DNA of 11,003 bases, taken from Bacillota bacterium. GTDB lineage: Bacteria; Bacillota; Clostridia; Tissierellales; Sporanaerobacteraceae. Positions 5,984 through 11,003 of the stretch are shown piece by piece (within the stretch, counting starts at the first letter, position 1; each line of letters starts with the position of its first letter). A model generated the notes under the pieces. It saw nothing but the letters and a program-made list of their open reading frames with translations. It did no database searches and was not told where the DNA came from. The position numbers were made by a program, and so were the translations under genes. The stretch lies in assembly GCA_029779375.1 (NCBI GenBank), contig JAKPAR010000145.1:1-11003 (forward strand), read 5' to 3'.

Positions 5984-7367
5984 TACTTTGACAAGGAAAA
6001 AAGAAGAATTTAAGCCAATTGAAGAGGGAAAGGTGACAATGTATGTTTGTGGTCCAACAGTCTATAATTATATTCATGTAGGAAATGCTAGACCATTGGT
6101 AGTATTTGATACATTGAAACGATATTTTAAATATAAAGGGTATGAAGTAAAATATTTAGTCAATTTTACAGATATAGATGACAAAATGATCAAAAAAGCT
6201 AATGAAGAAGGAACAACAGTTAAAGAAATAGCAGATAGATATATTGCTGAATTTCACAAAGATGCTAAGGGACTACTTTTAGATGAAAAAGAAACTGTAC
6301 ATCCAAGGGCTACAGATCATATTGAAGAAATAATTGAATTTGTAGAAGATTTAATTGAAAAAGGTGCAGCATACGATGTAGATGGGAATGTATATTTTGA
6401 TATAACAAAGGCTAAAGATTATGGGAAACTTTCGAAGAAAAATATAGAAGAATTGATGAGTGGTGCTAGAATTGAAATAAGCGAAGAAAAGAGAAATCCT
6501 ATGGATTTTGCTTTGTGGAAAAAAGAAAAGCCAGGAGAACCTTCATGGGATAGCCCTTGGGGAAAAGGAAGACCTGGTTGGCATATTGAGTGTTCAGTAA
6601 TGGCAAAGACATTTTTAGGAGAAACTATTGATATACATGCTGGTGGAGAAGATTTACAATTTCCTCATCATGAAAATGAAATAGCTCAATCTGAAACTCT
6701 TACAGGAAAGCCTTTTGCAAATTACTGGCTTCACAATGCTATGATAAATGTTGAAAATGTAAAAATGTCTAAATCCAAATCAAATTTTTCTACTGTAAGG
6801 GATGTAAGCAGAGAATTTGATTTGGAAGTTTTAAGATTCTTTTTATTGTCAGCACACTATAGAAATCCTATAAATTTTAGTAGAGAACTATTAGCTCAAT
6901 CTCAAAGGGGATTGGAAAGGCTATACAATGGAAAGAAAAACTTGCAGTATTTAATGGAGAAGACTATAGATAGAGATTTGACAGAAGAAGAATTGAATAT
7001 AAAAGAAGAAATAAATAAATATAAATTTGAATTCATACAAAGTATGGAAGATGATTTAAATACTGCTGATAGCATAGCTTCACTATTTGAAATAGTTAAA
7101 GTAGCAAATTCAAATTTTGATGAAAAAAATTCAAAAAATCTGATAGAATATACTTATGGTGTTTTTATGGAACTTTCAGATATTTTGGGAATATTATCCA
7201 AAACTGACGAATTGTTGGATGATGAGATAATGGAACTTATACAGAAAAGAAGTGAAGCTAGGGCCAACAAAGATTATAAGCTAGCAGATGAAATAAGAGA
7301 TGAATTAAAGAGTAAAGGAATAATCATTGAGGATACAAAAGAAGGAGTGAAATGGAAGAGGATTTAG
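5970..7367 (+). CDS. cysS: Cysteinyl-tRNA synthetase
   Basis: This class I synthetase charges tRNA-Cys with cysteine. Counting from ATG 5970 it has 465 residues. The HIGH-like motif is HVGN (36-39) and KMSKS is at 265-269. The zinc ligands known in E. coli CysRS are all present: Cys27, Cys208, His233 and Glu237. The anticodon-recognition domain follows. The upstream ATG at 5961 touches the Shine-Dalgarno AAGGAG (5955-5960), so the start at 5970 with 9-nt spacing is chosen; it gives MILYNTLTRKKEEF, the usual N-terminus. It lies 115 nt after the cysE stop in the same T-box operon, which links cysteine synthesis to its use. Confidence 0.97.
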   Translation: MILYNTLTRKKEEFKPIEEGKVTMYVCGPTVYNYIHVGNARPLVVFDTLKRYFKYKGYEVKYLVNFTDIDDKMIKKANEEGTTVKEIADRYIAEFHKDAKGLLLDEKETVHPRATDHIEEIIEFVEDLIEKGAAYDVDGNVYFDITKAKDYGKLSKKNIEELMSGARIEISEEKRNPMDFALWKKEKPGEPSWDSPWGKGRPGWHIECSVMAKTFLGETIDIHAGGEDLQFPHHENEIAQSETLTGKPFANYWLHNAMINVENVKMSKSKSNFSTVRDVSREFDLEVLRFFLLSAHYRNPINFSRELLAQSQRGLERLYNGKKNLQYLMEKTIDRDLTEEELNIKEEINKYKFEFIQSMEDDLNTADSIASLFEIVKVANSNFDEKNSKNLIEYTYGVFMELSDILGILSKTDELLDDEIMELIQKRSEARANKDYKLADEIRDELKSKGIIIEDTKEGVKWKRI

Positions 7368-7370
7368 CCT

Positions 7371-7796
7371 ATGGAAGAAAAAATATATGATGTATTTAAA
7401 AATATGAATAAAAAATTAACTGCTAGGGAGGCTTCAATGTTGTCTCCTTTGCAGTTAGCTTATATAGGAGATGCAGTATACGAGCTTTTTATAAGGACTT
7501 ATTTGTTAGAAAGAGATTTACCTGTACATGAACTCCACAAAGAAGCTATAAAATATGTTAAGGCAAAGGCTCAATCAGATATTGTCCATGAGTTAGAAGA
7601 TGAATTGACAGAAGAAGAAAAAGCTATTGTCAAAAGAGGAAGAAATGCAAAGACTTATTCATCTCCCAAGAATGCAGAACTAATAGACTACAAATATGCT
7701 ACAGGGTTTGAAAGCTTGATAGGATTTTTATATTTGACCGGAAGACAAGAGAGAATGATGGAATTGTTTCAAAAAATAGTATTGGAATATAATTAA
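7371..7796 (+). CDS. mrnC: Mini-ribonuclease III (MrnC)
   Basis: Mini-III is a dimeric RNase III-type nuclease lacking a dsRNA-binding domain; it matures 23S rRNA ends in B. subtilis. The 141 residues contain LSPLQLAYIGDAVYELFIR (25-43), with likely catalytic Asp34, and TGFESLIGFLYLTG (111-124), with Glu114 in the second metal-binding segment. The conserved KAKAQ (65-69) and GRNAK (90-94) blocks are characteristic of this subfamily. The start ATG at 7371 lies 3 nt after the cysS stop; the Shine-Dalgarno GAAGAGGA (7355-7362) is inside cysS. Location directly after cysS is a conserved Firmicute arrangement. Confidence 0.95.
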   Translation: MEEKIYDVFKNMNKKLTAREASMLSPLQLAYIGDAVYELFIRTYLLERDLPVHELHKEAIKYVKAKAQSDIVHELEDELTEEEKAIVKRGRNAKTYSSPKNAELIDYKYATGFESLIGFLYLTGRQERMMELFQKIVLEYN

Positions 7797-7819
7797 TAAT
7801 ATTAGAAGGTGTGATATAG

Positions 7820-8608
7820 GTGAGTAGCAAACTTAAAGTTGAACTTTTAAGATATACTCCAGATGGTGAAAAGTTAGTGGCTTCAGCTGCCAAACTTTGT
7901 TATTCATCAGTTGGAATTGACAAAATTGAAGACAATTTAGATGATCAGAAAGTAGATGATTTTCTAAATATGCTTATGAATTTAGGACATGAATCTCCTC
8001 TTGAACATGTTACGTTTACTTTTGGGGTGGAAGGTATATCGAGAGTCCTTACACATCAGCTTGTAAGGCACAGAATAGCTAGTTATTCTCAACAGTCTCA
8101 AAGGTATGTGAAATTAGAACAATTTGATTATATAATACCACCATCCATAGAAAGTATACCTGAAGCCAGAAGCTTGTTTGTTAAAGCTATGGAAGAAGAT
8201 CAGGAATATTATGAAAAAATAACAGATTTATTATTTGAAAGACATTTAAGTGATTTTCTGAAAGAAGGATACAAAGAAAAAAAAGCTAAAAACATGGCTG
8301 AAAAAATGGCCATAGAAGATGCTAGATATGTGTTTCCAAATGCTTGTGAGACAAAAATAGTTTTTACTATGAATGCTAGAAGTCTTTACAATTTTTTTAG
8401 ATTGAGATGTTGTAATAGAGCTCAATGGGAGATAAGAGAACTTGCTTATGAGATGCTTATGGAAGTAAAAAAAGTGTATCCAATTCTTTTTAAAAATGCT
8501 GGACCTAGCTGTTTGATAGGACCATGCCCTGAAGGCAAGATGACCTGCGGGAAAATGGATGAGGTAAAAGAAAAGTATATGTATGGGAGTGAAAAAAATG
8601 GGATCTGA
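7820..8608 (+). CDS. thyX: Flavin-dependent thymidylate synthase ThyX
   Basis: ThyX makes dTMP from dUMP using methylene-tetrahydrofolate, FAD and NADPH, replacing ThyA. The signature RHRX7S is exact: [11 protein letters not shown] at residues 83-93, followed by QR (94-95). The conserved GHESPLEHV (57-65) is present. The 262 residues exceed a typical compact ThyX of about 220-250. The C-terminus holds a Cys-containing segment [18 protein letters not shown], also seen in other clostridial ThyX proteins. The start is GTG at 7820, 8 nt after AGAAGGTG. The end overlaps rlmB by about 11 nt when the latter starts at 8598. Confidence 0.96.
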   Translation: MSSKLKVELLRYTPDGEKLVASAAKLCYSSVGIDKIEDNLDDQKVDDFLNMLMNLGHESPLEHVTFTFGVEGISRVLTHQLVRHRIASYSQQSQRYVKLEQFDYIIPPSIESIPEARSLFVKAMEEDQEYYEKITDLLFERHLSDFLKEGYKEKKAKNMAEKMAIEDARYVFPNACETKIVFTMNARSLYNFFRLRCCNRAQWEIRELAYEMLMEVKKVYPILFKNAGPSCLIGPCPEGKMTCGKMDEVKEKYMYGSEKNGI

Positions 8609-9338
8609 TTATATTGTAGGAAGAAATCCAGTACTAGAGGCCATAAAATCTGATCGAGGAGTAGAAAAATTATTTGTCGCCAAAGGGGATTTAAAAGGTT
8701 CCATAAATAAAATACTTGGTATGGCTAGTGAGAAAAAGATTCCAATACAATATGTAGATAAAAATAAATTGGATAGCATATCAGATGGAGTTCCACATCA
8801 AGGTGTAGCAGCATTGGTTACTTCTTTTAATTATTGTTCTATAGATGATATTTTAAATAAAGCCAATGCTTTAAAAGAAGATCCTTTTATAGTTATACTT
8901 GATGAAATAGAAGATCCTCACAATTTAGGTTCAATCATTAGAACTGCTGAGTGCGGTGGTGTACATGGAATAATAATACCTAAAGGAAGATCAGCTACTA
9001 TTACTCAGACTGTAGTTAAAGCTTCAGCAGGAGCAGTAGAGCATATGCTTATATCAAAAGTAAATAATATAACAAATACCATATTAGAACTAAAGGAAAA
9101 AGGTTTATGGATATATGGTGCAGATATGGATGGAAGTGAATATTATTTTGAAAGGGATTTTAATGGTCCTAAAGCCATAGTCATTGGTAGTGAAGGAAAA
9201 GGTATTGGGAAAAGGGTCAAAGAAAATTGTGATTTTTTAGTTAAGATACCTATGATGGGTAACATATCTTCATTGAATGCTTCCAATGCTGCCTCTATAC
9301 TAATATATGAAGTGGTAAGAGAGCACTATGGCAAGTAA
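8598..9338 (+). CDS. rlmB: 23S rRNA (guanosine-2'-O-)-methyltransferase RlmB (TrmH/SpoU family)
   Basis: This is a SPOUT-fold rRNA 2'-O-ribose methyltransferase; RlmB modifies G2251 (E. coli numbering) of 23S rRNA in the P-loop. Counting from 8598 there are 246 residues. The N-terminal RNA-binding domain (1-about 75) contains [12 protein letters not shown]. Motif 1 is [18 protein letters not shown], with Asn109 and Arg115. Motif 2 is [13 protein letters not shown] (about 195-207), and motif 3 is [18 protein letters not shown] (about 217-234), the knot that binds S-adenosylmethionine. The start ATG 8598 has GGGAGTG (8585-8591) at 6 nt; an earlier ATG at 8583 has a weaker site. It overlaps both neighbours, suggesting coupling. 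Confidence 0.93.
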   Translation: MGSDYIVGRNPVLEAIKSDRGVEKLFVAKGDLKGSINKILGMASEKKIPIQYVDKNKLDSISDGVPHQGVAALVTSFNYCSIDDILNKANALKEDPFIVILDEIEDPHNLGSIIRTAECGGVHGIIIPKGRSATITQTVVKASAGAVEHMLISKVNNITNTILELKEKGLWIYGADMDGSEYYFERDFNGPKAIVIGSEGKGIGKRVKENCDFLVKIPMMGNISSLNASNAASILIYEVVREHYGK

Positions 9339-9861
9339 TCATTCGAGGCCAAAAGAATATTTATTTGTAGATGGCTACAATATAATTAATGCTTGGGAGA
9401 AATTAAAGGCATTGAGCGAAATAAGTTTAGAAATGGCAAGAAATGAGCTTATAGATATCATGGCTGAATATCAGCATTATACAGATATAAAGGTTATAGT
9501 AGTATTTGATGCTCATATGGTTAAAGGAAATAGTGGTAAAAAAGATATGATAAACGGTGTAGAGGTAGTGTATACAAAAGAAGATGAAACCGCAGATCAG
9601 TTTATAGAGAGAACCCTTGACTCTATAGGACGAGTGAAAAGAGTGAGAGTAGCTACATCTGATTGGATGGAGCAACAAGTAGTTCTTGGTAGAGGTGGTA
9701 CAAGGATTTCAGCAAGAGAATTGGAAGTAGAGATAGAAAACTATAAAAAATTAATCAAAAATAAAAGCAGGAAAAAAAATCAAATCAATGATTTAATGAT
9801 TGGAAGACTTGATGATGAAACAATCAAAAAACTTGAAAGATGGAGAAATAGTGAGGAATAA
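9328..9861 (+). CDS. NYN-domain endoribonuclease, YacP/Rae1 family
   Basis: This 177-residue protein has the PIN-like NYN fold. Its B. subtilis relative Rae1 (YacP) enters the ribosomal A site and cuts mRNA during translation; the same activity here is inferred from family membership. The start motif YLFVDGYNII (11-20) places Asp15 and Asn18; further acidic residues are Asp61 (VVFDAH), Asp90 (ETADQF) and Asp112 (TSDW), consistent with the metal site. The conserved GGTRISARELEVEI follows at 123-136, and the C-terminus is basic and helical. The ATG lies 11 nt inside rlmB. It is the last gene before the sigH promoter. Confidence 0.9.
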   Translation: MASNHSRPKEYLFVDGYNIINAWEKLKALSEISLEMARNELIDIMAEYQHYTDIKVIVVFDAHMVKGNSGKKDMINGVEVVYTKEDETADQFIERTLDSIGRVKRVRVATSDWMEQQVVLGRGGTRISARELEVEIENYKKLIKNKSRKKNQINDLMIGRLDDETIKKLERWRNSEE

Positions 9862-9863
9862 GC

Positions 9864-9892
9864 TTGACTATTCAAAATGAATTAATTATAAT
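9864..9892 (+). promoter_or_regulatory. Sigma-A-type promoter of sigH
   Basis: TTGACT (9864-9869) and a perfect TATAAT (9887-9892) are separated by 17 nt, immediately after the yacP stop. This is one of the best promoter matches in the window. Initiation near 9899 leaves about 50 nt of leader. Confidence 0.85.
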
Positions 9893-9911
9893 TTAAGTAA
9901 TTGAAATAGGC

Positions 9912-9933
9912 AATATTAAATATTCTTAATATT
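9912..9933 (+). promoter_or_regulatory. AT-only hairpin in the sigH leader
   Basis: AATATTAA (9912-9919) and TTAATATT (9926-9933) can form an 8-bp A-U stem with a 6-nt loop, ending 3 nt before the Shine-Dalgarno CGGAGGGG (9937-9944). The stem is weak and does not sequester the site itself. It could be chance in AT-rich DNA. Confidence 0.3.
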
Positions 9934-9951
9934 TTGCGGAGGGGATGCTTG

Positions 9952-10599
9952 GTGGGACTAGGTTTATACAGTGAACTGGATACTTCGTATTACGATAGCA
10001 TAGATGACGAGGATATTGTCGAAAAAGCAAAAGATGGTGATCCTCAAGCACTGGAGTACCTCATTACCAAGTATAAAAATTTTGTAAGGACTAAAGCACG
10101 TTCCTATTTTTTAATTGGAGCAGACAAAGAAGATATTATACAAGAGGGAATGATAGGCCTTTATAAAGCTATTCGTGATTACAATAAGGACAAGCTCACT
10201 TCTTTTAAAGCTTTTGCAGAACTTTGTATCACAAGACAAATAATTACAGCAATAAAAACAGCGACTAGGCAAAAACATATTCCGTTAAATTCTTATGTTT
10301 CGTTGAATAAACCTATCTATGATGAGGAGTCAGATAGGACTCTTTTAGATGTGATTTCAGGAGTAAAGATTACAGATCCTGAAGAACTCATCATTAGTCA
10401 AGAAGAGCTGATGAGTATGGAATGCAAGATAGGTGAGATACTTAGCGATTTGGAATTGGAAGTACTTATGGCTTATTTGGAAGGCAAATCTTACCAAGAA
10501 ATAGCAGTGGAATTAGATAGACATGTTAAAAGTATTGACAATGCACTGCAAAGAGTAAAAAGAAAACTTGAAAGATATTTAGAACTTAAAGAAGATTAA
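9952..10599 (+). CDS. sigH: RNA polymerase sigma-H factor
   Basis: SigH is an alternative sigma factor that starts post-exponential and sporulation transcription in Firmicutes. Region 2 (about 32-100) includes YLITKYKNFVRTKARSYF (37-54) and GADKEDIIQEGMIGLYKAIR (57-76), close to the SigH consensus. Region 4 (about 163-213) has a helix-turn-helix with EGKSYQEIAVELDRHVKSID. The chosen start is GTG 9952, 7 nt after CGGAGGGG, giving 215 residues; a TTG at 9934 is in frame but lies upstream of the Shine-Dalgarno. It is followed by tRNA-Thr and tuf, the order seen in other Clostridia. Confidence 0.95.
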   Translation: MGLGLYSELDTSYYDSIDDEDIVEKAKDGDPQALEYLITKYKNFVRTKARSYFLIGADKEDIIQEGMIGLYKAIRDYNKDKLTSFKAFAELCITRQIITAIKTATRQKHIPLNSYVSLNKPIYDEESDRTLLDVISGVKITDPEELIISQEELMSMECKIGEILSDLELEVLMAYLEGKSYQEIAVELDRHVKSIDNALQRVKRKLERYLELKED

Positions 10600-10610
10600 A
10601 TTTTTTCCTA

Positions 10611-10639
10611 TTGACAATAATATTACTAGATAGTAGAAT
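10611..10639 (+). promoter_or_regulatory. Strong promoter of tRNA-Thr/tuf
   Basis: A perfect TTGACA (10611-10616) and TAGAAT (10634-10639) have a 17-nt spacer. Initiation near 10646 would be just 14 nt ahead of the tRNA. No separate promoter is evident for tuf, so it is probably read from here. Confidence 0.88.
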
Positions 10640-10659
10640 AATTTACAGTGGTTATAAGT

Positions 10660-10735
10660 GCCCATGTAGCTCAGTAGGTAGAGCACTTGCATGGTAAGCA
10701 AGAGGTCACCGGTTCAAATCCGGTCGTGGGCTCCA
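10660..10735 (+). tRNA. tRNA-Thr (anticodon GGT)
   Basis: A complete 76-nt cloverleaf with an encoded CCA (10733-10735). The acceptor stem GCCCATG (10660-10666) pairs with CGTGGGC (10725-10731), with one T-G wobble. The anticodon stem CTTGC/GCAAG holds loop ATGGTAA, so the anticodon is GGT (10693-10695), which reads ACC and ACT as threonine. The T-arm ACCGG TTCAAAT CCGGT is canonical and the D-arm has GG at 18-19. It lies between sigH and tuf and shares a transcript with tuf, so tRNA release would need processing at both ends. Confidence 0.98.
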
Positions 10736-10748
10736 AAGTAAATATTTA

Positions 10749-10773
10749 AAGAAACGCCCGGCTGGGTTTTCTT
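10749..10773 (+). other. Hairpin between tRNA-Thr and tuf
   Basis: AAGAAACGCCC and GGGTTTTCTT can pair around a GGCT loop, with one bulge. The 3' arm is T-rich but no extended T-run follows. It may be a weak terminator/attenuator or a processing signal in the tRNA-tuf transcript; its role is not established by sequence. Confidence 0.35.
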
Positions 10774-10807
10774 GTCCGATTATATTAAAATTAAGGAGGA
10801 ATAAAAA

Positions 10808-11003
10808 ATGGGAAAAGCACATTATGAGAGAACCAAACCACACGTAAATATAGGAACAATAGGTCACGTAGACCATGGTAAAACAACTTTAACAGCAGCA
10901 ATCACAACAGTATTAAACAAGAGATTTGGCTCAGGAGAAGTAATGAGTTATGACAATATAGACAAAGCTCCAGAAGAAAGAGAAAGAGGAATAACAATAT
11001 CCA
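10808..11003 (+). CDS. tuf: Elongation factor Tu, 5' part (runs off window)
   Basis: EF-Tu delivers aminoacyl-tRNA to the ribosome as a GTP-bound complex. The first 65 residues are visible. They include the P-loop GHVDHGKT (19-26) and the start of switch I with ERERGITI (57-64), both identical or near-identical to the family. The start ATG at 10808 is 7 nt after AAGGAGGA (10793-10800). It follows tRNA-Thr and probably shares its promoter. Only the N-terminal GTPase segment is in the window, so nothing can be said about the remainder. Confidence 0.97.
   Translation, partial: MGKAHYERTKPHVNIGTIGHVDHGKTTLTAAITTVLNKRFGSGEVMSYDNIDKAPEERERGITIS

Noticed and set aside
8583..8597. rlmB start at ATG 8583
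   Set aside because: No good ribosome binding site; ATG 8598 follows GGGAGTG.
9427..9678. Reverse-strand ORF within yacP
   Set aside because: Antisense to a clearly conserved NYN-domain gene; His/Tyr-rich composition typical of a shadow frame.
9934..9951. sigH start at TTG 9934
   Set aside because: The codons would run through the Shine-Dalgarno CGGAGGGG itself; GTG 9952 fits better.

Overview
The window comes from a low-GC, AT-rich Gram-positive bacterium, most likely an anaerobic Clostridia/Tissierellia-type Firmicute. The support is the conserved order cysE-cysS-mrnC-thyX-rlmB-yacP-sigH-tRNA-tuf, a T-box riboswitch, a sigma-H gene (typical of spore formers), strong Shine-Dalgarno sites, and an agr-type peptide quorum-sensing locus. 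All genes lie on the + strand. No mobile element, CRISPR array or rRNA was seen.

Region 1 (1-2191) is an agr-like quorum-sensing locus: the 3' part of a GHKL histidine kinase (AgrC-like), AgrB peptidase, a 40-residue AgrD precursor, and an AgrA-like LytTR response regulator. The locus closes with a perfect-palindrome terminator. The AgrD precursor has Ser25 where clostridial precursors normally carry the ring-forming Cys, so it predicts a lactone rather than a thiolactone signal. Region 2 (2192-3426) holds possible LytTR-type boxes and a short direct repeat, a 52-residue small protein resembling a SHOCT domain, and a secreted DUF1002 (YpuA-family) protein.

Region 3 (3427-9861) is housekeeping. 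gltX has its own promoter. A cysteine-specific T-box leader (specifier UGC; T-box base A complementary to the U73 discriminator of tRNA-Cys) then precedes cysE, cysS, mrnC, thyX, rlmB and yacP/rae1. These six genes are close together or overlapping and probably form one operon, so cysteine synthesis, cysteine charging and several RNA-processing functions would respond to Cys-tRNA charging. cysE is cut short by an in-frame TAA. The same frame continues past it with a recognisable conserved CysE C-terminal tail that overlaps the cysS start, which suggests a recent nonsense mutation, readthrough or a base-call error.

Region 4 (9862-11003) has sigH with a near-consensus promoter, then a near-consensus promoter driving tRNA-Thr(GGT) and, through a short hairpin, the 5' end of tuf (EF-Tu), which runs off the window.
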